Shown: in pieces, positions 1-9,169 of the stretch
How the letters are laid out: each line of letters begins with the position of its first letter
Position numbering within the stretch: position 1 is the stretch's first letter
Assembly: GCA_023663465.1 (NCBI GenBank)
Contig: JAMPHJ010000005.1
Span: 1 to 51,444 of the forward strand
Direction of reading: 5' to 3'
DNA: 51,444 nt
DNA from: Muribaculaceae bacterium
GTDB taxonomy: Bacteria > Bacillota > Clostridia > Lachnospirales > Lachnospiraceae
Notes under the pieces: generated by a model
Told to the model about the DNA's origin: nothing
Database searches by the model: none
Seen by the model: only the letters and a program-made list of their open reading frames with translations
Position numbers and translations under genes: made by a program

Positions 1-160
1 AAAGAAGACAATGCTTCCAAAGAAGAGGATACTTCCAAAGAAGACAATACTTCCAAAGAGGAAGATACCTCTAAAGAAGACAATGTTTCCAAAGAGGAAG
101 ATACTTCCAAAGAAGACAATGCTTCCAAAGAGGAAGATACTTCCAAGGAAGACAATGAGT
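1..160 (+). repeat. In-frame tandem repeat, 18/36-base unit
   Basis: The first 160 bases repeat an 18-base unit in pairs, encoding alternating xSKEDN and xSKEED hexapeptides. Copies differ at the first residue (Ala, Thr, Val, Glu) and by a few silent changes. The array is probably cut by the window start, so its full length is unknown. It makes a highly charged stalk in the giant surface protein. Confidence 0.9.
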
Positions 161-3100
161 CCAAGGGTGATAATGATTCTGAGGATGGCGAGACTCCCGT
201 AGAGGGTGAGACTCCGTCCGAGGAAGACCCCACAGAAGAAGAGACGGAAAAGGATCCGGAAGAAGGCTCTTCGGAAGAAGAAAAGAAACCGCAGAATACT
301 GTTTCAGAAGTAAGCGCCTATAGTCTGGCAAGACAGAATCTTAGTGAAACGGCAATGAAGCGCATTTTTGAAAGAGTACAGGCGAATGCCCTTCCGTGTC
401 TGGTGGATGGCGCTATCTTGTTTGACAAAGATGCAGAAAGCGGTCAGATTACCGTGAAGAAAGAGGGAAGCAGCACCATCACAAATACGGGTATTTTCAG
501 ACTTGCTGCGATGCTATGCCAGTCCTCTCTGGAAACGGATTTGATTAGCGTAGGGATAGATGCTTTGCGCAAAGGCATTGTAGATGACCAGGATAAGAAT
601 TTTACAACGGACCAGGTTTACTGCAGGTTCGGTTACGACGTTATTACGTCTAAAAATGAAGATAATACCGACACAGGAAATGGCGGCGATACTGGCACGG
701 ATACCGACCCGGACGATGGGAATGGTGGAAACACTGGCACGGGTACTGACGCCGAGGGCGATAGTGGCGAAGGTACGGGTACAGGAGGTGGCACAGAAAC
801 AGACAGCGGTAATACGGATACCACGGAAGTGATGGATTCCATTATTAATAGCAGTTTCTTCCAGCCTACGATTTATCGGGATGGAGCCGATATGGAGCCG
901 GGATATCAGAAGGTTCTGGATGAGATTCAGCTAGAGAATCTATACCGGGAAGCTGATACATCGGGGAGTTTCAGTCCGCTTTCCACGAATATTTCCCAGG
1001 CGGAGGCTCTGCGCCACATCTTGAATTATCAGTTTAGCCGGAGCGTGGAAACGAAGAAGAGCATCAAAGTGCTGGAAATCCAGCCGGCTCTTACGTCTAC
1101 CCCGACGCTTACCAAGGAACAGATTCAGAAATGGGCGCCCGGCGTGGAAGAAGTAGAGACGACGATTATGACCACGGCTGAATTTATCGGTAAGATTGAT
1201 AAAATCAATGAAATTTATGATTTGATTTATCTTGGAACTTCCAAGGAACACTTGAATCTGAGCAACTGGGTTACAAATACAGGTATAAGTCGAGATAGAC
1301 AGTATCTTGGTACTACGGTATTTAACGATTCCGATATGGATGGGCTGATTTATTATAATGTAGGGGATAAGCGCGTTGTTAACCTGACGATGTCGGGTCT
1401 GCTGGATTCAGAATATAAGAACGGCAGGACATGGTTCTATAATTTTGTCCGTTACAGCGGCAATGACATTACGAAGGAAAAGAAAGACGCCTTATTGTCC
1501 TTCTTAAACGGTTCCTATCCAATTATTGTTTCCGATGAGTTTATGGAACAGCCGGTGACGCTTTTTGAAAATAATAATTTTACTGGAAGACGGGGAACGC
1601 TTGCGGTTGGTGAGTATAATCAGGCGGCGCTTGCGGCGCAGCAGATTTATGCAAGGCAGGATACCAGGGGAATATCCAGTCTGAAAGTAAAGCAGGGCTA
1701 TCGGGTTACCTTGTTTGAGGAGAATAATTTTGGCGGTGGGCAACATGTATTCGAGGCGAGGGATAAGAGTCTGGAAATCCCTGTTTTAAGCAGCGTCCCG
1801 TTCTCATCGACAGACAAAAGGACTTGGGATAACCGTTGTCAGTCTATCATCGTAGAAAAGATAGAGGACGCCAATTCCGTCAAGGCAATCGACGGCGACC
1901 ATATTGACAACAGCTCTTATATTTATGAATTTGTCGATACCGCTTTGAAGAAGAACTATATGAATTTCTATGTGGAAGGTGATATTGACGAGACAGGCTC
2001 GGAGCTTTTCAAATTCTATCTGAACAGACCGAAAGCCAGTCTGGTGAACTTTACAGCAAACGGCATGAAAGAAGAAGCATCGGACAATGGAACGCCGATT
2101 AATGACGTGTATTATATCTCTCCGAATGCTGCTGGAAGGTATACGCTGCAATATAGTTTTGAGATTAGAAACGAAGGCGCGGCGAGTATGGATACCCGGT
2201 ATTACTGCAAGCTTTATATCGACGTCAATGCCGATGGTAAGTTTTCCGACAGTGAGGAAGTAACGGATATTGTGATGTTAAACAGGCAGACCGGAGGAGG
2301 GGTTTCCCCCGATGAGCTTTATGCGGGCGTAGCCTATTCAATTACGAGGGAAGTGCCTTCCGGTTATAAGGGGCTGCTGCCTTGGAAAATAGAGGTATGT
2401 CAGATTAATAATACGAATATCTATGCTTCCATGCAGGGCTATACGAAGTTAAACGGACTGGACAGGGAGACGCTGAAAATCTGCCAGATTAATAAAAACG
2501 GCAGTGACGTTATCAGTCTGAAGCACGAAGTCGAGACGAAGGGCAGACATTTTAATACGTTGATTTACGGCGGGACCTATAACGGCGTGAATTATCCCGG
2601 CATTACAGACGATTTCCTGATAGATGTAACGACCATCAACATTTCCGAGTTTGAAAGGGAGTATAACAGGAATCACGATTATCTGAAGCAGTACAATATG
2701 CTGATTCTGGGCTTCTCGGATATGTACGGCGATTTCAGCGGGGACAACCAGACCGGACCGATGAGCGCGATTGTAGAGTTTATCAACAGCGGCAAGAGTG
2801 TGCTTCTGGCGCATGATACGACTTCTTTCTTCAACAATCCGGTAGTGGACGGTCAGGAACTTGGATATCCTTGGAGGAATAATCTGAGGGCGCTGAGATC
2901 GTATTCCAATGATACCCGGAATGCGGCTACCCTGAATAAGTACATTCGTCCATTAGTAGGAATGGATAGATACGGCGTCCAGAGTATTTCTGCTGTAAAG
3001 AGAGGCGTTGCGCTGCATGAAGGAGATGCTGGCTGGGATGAATTGATGTCTTCCGGCAGGGAAGTGGCGTATAAGCCTAAGAGTGGCAGGACAGAGACAG

Positions 3101-4242
3101 TTCCCGAAGCGCATGGTTATACTTATGCGCTGATTAGCGCAAAGGATAGGAAAGCCGAAGCAGAACGCGGCTATTCCGATATCGAATTTTCGAAATGGAA
3201 TCTTTATGAGAGCGGCTATGGCAATTATGATAATGTTGCATTTACGAATCAGTATGTCAATCAGCGGTTCGACGACTGCTACTATTGGGAAAACTGGGAC
3301 GGTAAAGATAATGGACAACTGGATAATGTAAACAACGGGGAAGTTTATAACGTTCATGTAACCCAGGTGAATAAAGGGCAGATTACGGAATATCCGTATA
3401 AACTGCAGGAAGAATTTGAAGTTGCCCAGACCCACAGCCAGTATTATCAGTTAGACTATACGGCGGATGATGACGGGGACGGGCAGAGCGACCTGGTAGT
3501 CTGGTATTGTCTCGGCGGCAGGACTTCGCCTACCGGACATTCCGAATGGACGAATACGATTTATTCCCAGTCGCCGAATGATGTGCGCAATAATTACTAT
3601 ATCTATAATAAAGGCAACATTACCTATACGGGTATGGGACATGCGCGTAAATTGAATGACTACAATGCTTATTATACCTTTGAGGAGGCGAAGCTTTTCA
3701 TCAATACGATTATCGCTTCTTATCAGGCAGGGGTGAAACCGCCGAGCATTACTATCTTAGAAGACGGCAGGGAAGATGCGGCGCAGTTGAAAACCTTATA
3801 CCGCTATTATGATGAAGGAAATATGATATCCCTTTCAGATGCGGCAAGTACGGAAAGCTATGAGAATCTCTATTTTACGGTCCGCGACTTGAACTTCGTC
3901 AAGGGAACCCGGACGATAGCGAGCCATGTATATTATCAGACGGATAGCGGAAGCGAGGTCATCAACGTAGACGGCGAGGAAATCCGGGTGAATAAATTTG
4001 ATGATTATATCTTTAATGCCGTAGACAACAGTCCCGTAAGCGCGGGCGAGCTTGCAAGCGGCGGCATTTACTACATTCAGGCGCCCAAATCTGTTTTGAG
4101 CGACTGCGAGAACGGGCTGGACATTTACTTTGAGGCGCAGAGTACCATTACCACGAATACGACGACTCAGAATGTATACGTCACGGATAAGGTATATGCG
4201 AAGCTTCAGGTATTCAGGGCATATTTGTTTGACCTAGATTGA
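1..4242 (+). CDS. Giant acidic surface protein, DUF5057-like, 5' truncated
   Basis: The frame is open from the first base, so the true start lies upstream; 1413 residues are visible. Residues 1-55 are a Lys/Glu/Asp/Ser repeat stalk, followed by an acidic Pro/Glu stretch. Residues about 220-278 are a Gly/Thr/Asp-rich linker. A VLEIQPA motif (about residue 355) and the following region resemble DUF5057 proteins of Clostridia (family assignment from memory). Residues about 518-621 form a beta/gamma-crystallin-like pair (VTLFENNNF and VTLFEENNF, ending DNRCQSI). Later sections have Rossmann-like strands (NMLILGFSDMYGDF, about 899-945) and Ca-loop-like acidic motifs (DVNADGKF, about 741; DDDGDGQSD, about 1157). 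No C-terminal sortase motif or membrane anchor is visible. It precedes a PilB-type ATPase by 58 bases, so it may belong to a type IV pilus-like operon that starts outside the window. Function is unknown; secretion is inferred from composition. Confidence 0.8.
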   Translation, partial: KEDNASKEEDTSKEDNTSKEEDTSKEDNVSKEEDTSKEDNASKEEDTSKEDNESKGDNDSEDGETPVEGETPSEEDPTEEETEKDPEEGSSEEEKKPQNTVSEVSAYSLARQNLSETAMKRIFERVQANALPCLVDGAILFDKDAESGQITVKKEGSSTITNTGIFRLAAMLCQSSLETDLISVGIDALRKGIVDDQDKNFTTDQVYCRFGYDVITSKNEDNTDTGNGGDTGTDTDPDDGNGGNTGTGTDAEGDSGEGTGTGGGTETDSGNTDTTEVMDSIINSSFFQPTIYRDGADMEPGYQKVLDEIQLENLYREADTSGSFSPLSTNISQAEALRHILNYQFSRSVETKKSIKVLEIQPALTSTPTLTKEQIQKWAPGVEEVETTIMTTAEFIGKIDKINEIYDLIYLGTSKEHLNLSNWVTNTGISRDRQYLGTTVFNDSDMDGLIYYNVGDKRVVNLTMSGLLDSEYKNGRTWFYNFVRYSGNDITKEKKDALLSFLNGSYPIIVSDEFMEQPVTLFENNNFTGRRGTLAVGEYNQAALAAQQIYARQDTRGISSLKVKQGYRVTLFEENNFGGGQHVFEARDKSLEIPVLSSVPFSSTDKRTWDNRCQSIIVEKIEDANSVKAIDGDHIDNSSYIYEFVDTALKKNYMNFYVEGDIDETGSELFKFYLNRPKASLVNFTANGMKEEASDNGTPINDVYYISPNAAGRYTLQYSFEIRNEGAASMDTRYYCKLYIDVNADGKFSDSEEVTDIVMLNRQTGGGVSPDELYAGVAYSITREVPSGYKGLLPWKIEVCQINNTNIYASMQGYTKLNGLDRETLKICQINKNGSDVISLKHEVETKGRHFNTLIYGGTYNGVNYPGITDDFLIDVTTINISEFEREYNRNHDYLKQYNMLILGFSDMYGDFSGDNQTGPMSAIVEFINSGKSVLLAHDTTSFFNNPVVDGQELGYPWRNNLRALRSYSNDTRNAATLNKYIRPLVGMDRYGVQSISAVKRGVALHEGDAGWDELMSSGREVAYKPKSGRTETVPEAHGYTYALISAKDRKAEAERGYSDIEFSKWNLYESGYGNYDNVAFTNQYVNQRFDDCYYWENWDGKDNGQLDNVNNGEVYNVHVTQVNKGQITEYPYKLQEEFEVAQTHSQYYQLDYTADDDGDGQSDLVVWYCLGGRTSPTGHSEWTNTIYSQSPNDVRNNYYIYNKGNITYTGMGHARKLNDYNAYYTFEEAKLFINTIIASYQAGVKPPSITILEDGREDAAQLKTLYRYYDEGNMISLSDAASTESYENLYFTVRDLNFVKGTRTIASHVYYQTDSGSEVINVDGEEIRVNKFDDYIFNAVDNSPVSAGELASGGIYYIQAPKSVLSDCENGLDIYFEAQSTITTNTTTQNVYVTDKVYAKLQVFRAYLFDLD

Positions 4243-4300
4243 TGCGGAAGAATGCGAAGCATTTTTTCCAAGAAAATATAAAATAATAGGAGTGTGTCAT

Positions 4301-6001
4301 ATGGCTTACGGTGCGAAAAAAGTCCGCATGGGCGACCTGTTGGTAAACAGTGGTGTCATTACGGAAGAACAGCTGCAAAGAGCGATGGAAATAAAAGGAA
4401 AGGACCGCAGACTGGGCGAGGCGCTGGTAGACGAGGGCATGGCGTCGGAAGAGGCGATTGCCGAAGCGCTGAGTACCCAGTTGGGGTACGATCTCGTAGA
4501 CTTGCAGAATGTGACGATATCGAAAGATATCCTGTCCCTCGTTCCCGGCAATATTCTGGAGAAATACAAGGTTCTGCCCTTTGAATTTGCAGAAGATAAT
4601 ATGAATGTCCTCAGGGTGGCGATGACGAACCCTACGGACTTGACGGCAATAGACGATATTACGTTAATTACCAATCTGCAGGTGGAGCCTGTCGTCGCTA
4701 CCGTCCGAAGCATCATGATGGCAATCGACAAATACGTCGGGCAGGCGGAGGTTAATTCCGCGCTGGAAGAGTATGCGAAGGAAAAAGAGGAACAGGAAAG
4801 CCTGATGGCGGAGCAGGAAGATATGTACAGCGAAGACGTCAACAACTCTCCGATTGTACAGCTCGTCAAGAACCTGATTGAACAGGCGGTCAGACAGCGT
4901 TCTTCCGATATCCACATCGAGCCGATGGAGAAGCAGGTGCGTATCCGCTACCGTATCGACGGCGCTTTGTATGAGAAGGCGACTTACAGCGCAAGACTCC
5001 TGCCGGCGATGGTGGCGCGGATTAAGATTATCGGCGGTATGGATATCGCGGAAAAGAGGAAGCCGCAGGACGGACGTATTACACAGATTGTAGACAGGCA
5101 TGAGTATGATATCCGTGTTTCCATCCTGCCCACCGTATATGGGGAAAAAATTGTTATGCGTCTGACTTCCAAGAACGCCCTGACAAGGGAAAAGAGTCAG
5201 TTAGGCTTCAAGCCGGATGAATTGAAACGCTTTGACCATATTTTACAGCATCCCCACGGTATCCTGCTGGTTACGGGACCTACCGGAAGCGGTAAGTCTA
5301 CTACGCTATATACCGCGCTTAGTGAATTAAATAAAGAAGACGTTAATATTATTACGGTAGAGGATCCGGTAGAAGCCAATATCGACGGTATCAACCAGGT
5401 ACATGTCAATCCCAAGGCGGATTTGACTTTTGCCAGCGCCCTGCGTTCCATTCTGCGTCAGGATCCCGATATCATCATGATTGGTGAGATTCGTGACCAG
5501 GAGACGGCTTCCATTGCGGTACAGGCATCCATTACAGGGCATCTCGTTGTTTCGACGCTGCATACGAACTCGGCGGCGAGTACGATTACCCGTCTGGCGG
5601 ATATGGGCATCGAGCCGTATCTGATTGCTGATTCCACGGTCGGCATTATCGCCCAGCGTCTTGTCCGCAGGCTTTGTCCGGCATGTAAGAAGGCAAAACA
5701 GGCGGATGCGGAAGAATTGGAGCTTCTGAACTTAGAACCGGATACGGAGCTTACCATTTATGAGCCGTGCGGCTGTTCGCAGTGTGATGGGACCGGCTTT
5801 AGGGGCAGAATCGGCGTTTACGAAATTATGGAAATTTCCCCGGCGCTGAAATCCATTATCAGTAAGGGTGGCGATGCCGAGGCAATCAAGGAGAAAGCCT
5901 TAGAAGAGGGAATGAGCACGCTGCGTATGAGCGCGACAAAATATGTATTGGAAGGAATTACTTCCGTAAACGAAATGATGAAAGTATCCTTTGATTTATA
6001 A
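4301..6001 (+). CDS. PilB/GspE-family type IV pilus or type II secretion assembly ATPase
   Basis: This is a hexameric cytoplasmic motor ATPase that drives pilin polymerisation. The 566-residue product has an N-terminal MshEN-like region (two RLG/RMG-xx-L-xxx-G units at about residues 9-60), a Walker A GPTGSGKSTT (about 326), an Asp-box/Walker B DPDIIMIGEIRD (about 388) and a tetracysteine zinc site (CPAC, about 459, and CSQC, about 489). I chose ATG 4301 because AGGAG at 4288-4292 lies eight bases upstream; the GTG at 4292 overlaps that site. No pilin, PilC or PilM genes follow, so partners must lie upstream with the giant surface protein or elsewhere. The tetracysteine and MshEN domain point to PilB/GspE rather than the retraction ATPase PilT. 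Confidence 0.9.
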   Translation: MAYGAKKVRMGDLLVNSGVITEEQLQRAMEIKGKDRRLGEALVDEGMASEEAIAEALSTQLGYDLVDLQNVTISKDILSLVPGNILEKYKVLPFEFAEDNMNVLRVAMTNPTDLTAIDDITLITNLQVEPVVATVRSIMMAIDKYVGQAEVNSALEEYAKEKEEQESLMAEQEDMYSEDVNNSPIVQLVKNLIEQAVRQRSSDIHIEPMEKQVRIRYRIDGALYEKATYSARLLPAMVARIKIIGGMDIAEKRKPQDGRITQIVDRHEYDIRVSILPTVYGEKIVMRLTSKNALTREKSQLGFKPDELKRFDHILQHPHGILLVTGPTGSGKSTTLYTALSELNKEDVNIITVEDPVEANIDGINQVHVNPKADLTFASALRSILRQDPDIIMIGEIRDQETASIAVQASITGHLVVSTLHTNSAASTITRLADMGIEPYLIADSTVGIIAQRLVRRLCPACKKAKQADAEELELLNLEPDTELTIYEPCGCSQCDGTGFRGRIGVYEIMEISPALKSIISKGGDAEAIKEKALEEGMSTLRMSATKYVLEGITSVNEMMKVSFDL

Positions 6002-6009
6002 ATTTTTTC

Positions 6010-6038
6010 TTGCAACCATTTCAAATATGGTGTATAGT
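6010..6038 (+). promoter_or_regulatory. Sigma-A promoter for topA-codY
   Basis: TTGCAA (6010-6015) and TATAGT (6033-6038) are separated by exactly 17 bases. This gives a leader of roughly 80 bases before topA, containing a short AGATAA/TTATCT inverted repeat. No intrinsic terminator separates the ATPase gene from this promoter, so read-through is possible. Confidence 0.7.
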
Positions 6039-6127
6039 GATTCACGTTAAGGGATTTTGAATGTAGATAAGGATAACATTATCTTATACAATATATACAA
6101 TATCTTTTACAAGGCAGGGGAATTACT

Positions 6128-8218
6128 ATGGCAAAATATTTGGTAATTGTGGAATCACCCGCAAAGGTGAAAACCATTAAAAAATTTCTGGGTTCCGGGT
6201 ATGAAGTCATGGCAAGTAACGGACATGTGCGCGATTTACCCAGAAGTCAGATGGGTATCGACGTAGAGCATGGTTTTGAACCCAAGTACATTACGATTAG
6301 AGGAAAAGGAGATATTCTGGCAAGTCTGCGCAAAGAAGTAAAAAAAGCGGACAAAATCTATCTTGCAACTGACCCAGATAGAGAAGGGGAGGCCATTTCC
6401 TGGCATCTTTTCAGGGCATTGAAGCTGGAAGATAAGAAAGTATACCGTATTACTTTTAACGAAATTACGAAAGGCGCAGTCAAAGAGTCCCTGAAAAATG
6501 CAAGAGAAATCGATATGGATCTGGTAGACGCGCAGCAGGCGAGACGCTGCCTGGACCGTATGGTAGGTTATAAAATTTCCCCGCTGTTGTGGGCGAAAGT
6601 AAAGAGAGGGCTAAGCGCGGGACGCGTACAGTCTGTGGCGCTTAGGATTATCTGCGACAGGGAAGAAGAGATTAATGCATTTATCCCGGAAGAATACTGG
6701 ACGCTGCAGGCGGCGTTTCAGATTCCCGGCGAGAAGAAGCCCCTAATCGCCAAATATTATGGCACGACGAAACAGAAACAGGAAATTTCATCCAAAGAAG
6801 AGCTGGATGAGATTAAGAAATCTTTGGATAATGCAGTCTATCAGGTGACGGACGTAAAACGCGGCGAGAGGGTGAAAAAAGCCCCCCTGCCTTTTACGAC
6901 TTCCACCCTGCAGCAGGAAGCGAGTAAGACGCTGAATTTTTCCACGCAGAAGACGATGCGCCTTGCCCAGCAGCTCTATGAAGGCGTCGATATCAAGGGC
7001 AGCGGAACGGTAGGCATCATTACTTATCTGCGTACAGATTCCGTAAGGATTTCCGAAGATGCAGCCAAAATGGCAAAAGAATACATTGCCGGGAATTATG
7101 GGGAAGATTATGCAGCGGAAGGCTCCGGCGAAGCAAAGGGCACGCAGAAGATTCAGGATGCCCATGAAGCAATCCGTCCTACAGATATCGAGAGGACGCC
7201 CGCTAAGATGAAAGAATCCCTTTCCAGGGATCAGTTCAGGCTTTATCAGTTAATCTGGAAGCGTTTTGTGGCAAGCCGGATGACGCCCGCGCAGTATGAG
7301 ACGACTTCGGTTAAGATTGACGCGGCAAAGCGACGTTTTACGGTAGCCGCTTCCAAACTGAAATTTGACGGTTTTTTAAGCGTCTATAGTGAAGAAGATG
7401 AGAAAGAAGAAAACAATACGCTGGTAAAGGGCATCGATAAGAATACGCAGCTGGTATTCGATTCTTTTGAGGAAAAGCAGCATTTCACGCAGCCGGCGCC
7501 GCATTATACGGAAGCTTCGCTGGTGCATGCCTTAGAAGAGCTGGGAATCGGAAGACCGAGTACCTATGCGCCGACGATTACGACGATTCTTGCCAGACGC
7601 TATATTGTAAAAGAAAATAAGAATTTATATGTGACGGAGCTTGGCGAAATCGTCAATAAAATTATGAAAGAAGCCTTTCCTTCCATTGTGGACGTCAATT
7701 TTACGGCGACGATGGAAGCGCTCTTAGACGGTATTGCAGACGGCAATGTCAGATGGAAGACGGTAATCGCCAATTTTTACCCGGATTTGGAAGAGGCGGT
7801 CGTCAAAGCGGAGAAAGAGCTGGAAGAAGTGGAAATTGCCGATGAGGTATCGGATGAAGTCTGCGAACACTGCGGCAGACAGATGGTCATCAAATACGGA
7901 CCGCACGGCAGGTTCCTCGCATGCCCCGGTTTTCCGGAGTGCCGCAATACGAAGCCTTACTTTGAGAAGATTGGCGTACAATGCCCTCACTGTGGCAAAG
8001 ATATTGTCATGAAGAAAACGAAGAAGGGCAGGAAGTATTACGGATGTATCGACAATCCGCAGTGTGATTTTATGGTATGGCCAAAGCCTGTGAATCAGAA
8101 ATGTCCGAAATGCGGTTCTATTATGCTTGAAAAGGGGACGAAACTGGTCTGTGCGGACGCAGAGTGCGGCTATGTGGAGGAGCAAAAGGCTGATGGGGAG
8201 CGTACAATTATTAGATAA
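6128..8218 (+). CDS. topA: DNA topoisomerase I (type IA)
   Basis: Relaxes negatively supercoiled DNA by passing one strand through a transient single-strand break. The 696-residue protein opens with the Toprim strand (YLVIVESPAK, residues 4-13) and has the acidic metal site DPDREGEA (about 82-89). The active-site tyrosine is Tyr300 in the motif TYLRTDS. The C-terminus carries three four-cysteine zinc ribbons beginning at about residues 578, 618 and 658 (CEHC, CPHC, CPKC). The start follows GGCAGGGG by about six bases. Length and domains are normal for Firmicutes TopA. Its last 26 bases overlap codY, so the two are co-transcribed. Confidence 0.98.
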   Translation: MAKYLVIVESPAKVKTIKKFLGSGYEVMASNGHVRDLPRSQMGIDVEHGFEPKYITIRGKGDILASLRKEVKKADKIYLATDPDREGEAISWHLFRALKLEDKKVYRITFNEITKGAVKESLKNAREIDMDLVDAQQARRCLDRMVGYKISPLLWAKVKRGLSAGRVQSVALRIICDREEEINAFIPEEYWTLQAAFQIPGEKKPLIAKYYGTTKQKQEISSKEELDEIKKSLDNAVYQVTDVKRGERVKKAPLPFTTSTLQQEASKTLNFSTQKTMRLAQQLYEGVDIKGSGTVGIITYLRTDSVRISEDAAKMAKEYIAGNYGEDYAAEGSGEAKGTQKIQDAHEAIRPTDIERTPAKMKESLSRDQFRLYQLIWKRFVASRMTPAQYETTSVKIDAAKRRFTVAASKLKFDGFLSVYSEEDEKEENNTLVKGIDKNTQLVFDSFEEKQHFTQPAPHYTEASLVHALEELGIGRPSTYAPTITTILARRYIVKENKNLYVTELGEIVNKIMKEAFPSIVDVNFTATMEALLDGIADGNVRWKTVIANFYPDLEEAVVKAEKELEEVEIADEVSDEVCEHCGRQMVIKYGPHGRFLACPGFPECRNTKPYFEKIGVQCPHCGKDIVMKKTKKGRKYYGCIDNPQCDFMVWPKPVNQKCPKCGSIMLEKGTKLVCADAECGYVEEQKADGERTIIR

Positions 8219-8978
8219 AACCAGAAAAATAGGGAAGTTATTGCACAATAATAATTCCGGCAAAGTCGTATTCAACGATATCTGCGACGTTTTGAAAGAG
8301 ATTCTTGACTCGAATGTGTTAGTCATCAGTAAGAAGGGCAAGGTCCTGGGCATCGGCGATTTGAAAAGGGTGGAGTCTTTGACGGAGCTTATCGTGGACC
8401 ATGTGGGCGGTTTTATCGACCCCATGTTAAATGAAAGGCTTTTGTCCGTGCTTTCTACGAAAGAAAACGTCAATCTGGAAACCCTTGGATTTGAAAGTAT
8501 CGATACGAAGAAGTTTCAGGCGGTGATTGCGCCGATTGAGATATCCGGCGAAAGGCTGGGGACGCTTTTTATTTATAAATGCGACGAGCAGTATGATATC
8601 GACGATATTATCCTGTGCGAATACGGCATGACGGTCGTAGGACTGGAAATGCTTCGTGCGGTCAATGAGGAGAACGCCGAGGAAAACCGGAAGATAGCGG
8701 TCGTGAAATCGGCGATCAGCACCCTTTCTTTTTCGGAAATGGAAGCGATTACGCATATTTTCGACGAGCTTGGCGGCATGGAAGGAATCCTGGTCGCGAG
8801 TAAAATCGCCGATAAAGTGGGAATTACGCGCTCCGTCATCGTCAATGCCCTGCGCAAGTTTGAGAGCGCGGGCGTGATAGAGTCCCGCTCTTCCGGCATG
8901 AAGGGTACTTATATCAAAGTGTTAAACGACGTCGTTTTCGACGAGGTGGAAAAGCTGAAAACAGAGGGAAGATACTGA
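8193..8978 (+). CDS. codY: GTP- and branched-chain-amino-acid-sensing transcriptional repressor CodY
   Basis: Global nutritional repressor that binds AATTTTCWGAAAATT-like boxes when isoleucine/valine and GTP are plentiful. The 261-residue product (B. subtilis CodY has 259) begins LLDKTRKIGKLLHNN, has an N-terminal GAF-type ligand domain, and ends with the characteristic winged helix SKIADKVGITRSVIVNALRK (about residues 203-222). A longer frame exists upstream, but ATG 8193 matches the family start and has GGAGG at 8176-8180 inside topA. Placement directly ahead of flgB is the same as in Bacillus, where CodY represses the fla/che operon; a CodY-box-like site is present in the promoter downstream. 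Confidence 0.97.
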   Translation: MGSVQLLDKTRKIGKLLHNNNSGKVVFNDICDVLKEILDSNVLVISKKGKVLGIGDLKRVESLTELIVDHVGGFIDPMLNERLLSVLSTKENVNLETLGFESIDTKKFQAVIAPIEISGERLGTLFIYKCDEQYDIDDIILCEYGMTVVGLEMLRAVNEENAEENRKIAVVKSAISTLSFSEMEAITHIFDELGGMEGILVASKIADKVGITRSVIVNALRKFESAGVIESRSSGMKGTYIKVLNDVVFDEVEKLKTEGRY

Positions 8979-9100
8979 TTTTTTAGGAAAGGTGCCTAAG
9001 ACGCCTTCAAGACTACAACAGAATATAGTAAAAGTTAACAATGGATTGGTGAGAGATAAAAGGATTTATGGACGAATGTGTAATAATGTGCTGTAAATTC

Positions 9101-9169
9101 TTTTTCCATTTTTTTCACTTTTTTACTAAAGAAGGTTTCATTTTTTTAGGCTTATCACTTGTTTTTTTT
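9101..9169 (+). promoter_or_regulatory. Helically phased T-tracts upstream of and into the fla promoter
   Basis: Runs of 5-8 T occur at 9101-9105, 9109-9115, 9119-9124, 9141-9147 and 9162-9169. Centre-to-centre distances are about 9, 9.5, 22.5 and 21.5 bases, close to multiples of the helical repeat, as expected of intrinsically curved DNA. The tracts lie immediately upstream of the promoter; the last one enters its spacer. Any role in activation is inference. Confidence 0.5.

Noticed and set aside
1-160. Tandem repeats as a CRISPR array
   Set aside because: The units are contiguous, in frame and without spacers, and encode a clear hexapeptide repeat.
7724-8473. 249-codon minus-strand ORF over topA/codY
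   Set aside because: Lies wholly over well-supported topA and codY coding sequence and shows no recognisable motif.
8987-9006. Short inverted repeat after codY as a terminator
   Set aside because: Only about six pairs with a G-U, and the bases after it are CAAGACTAC, not U-rich.
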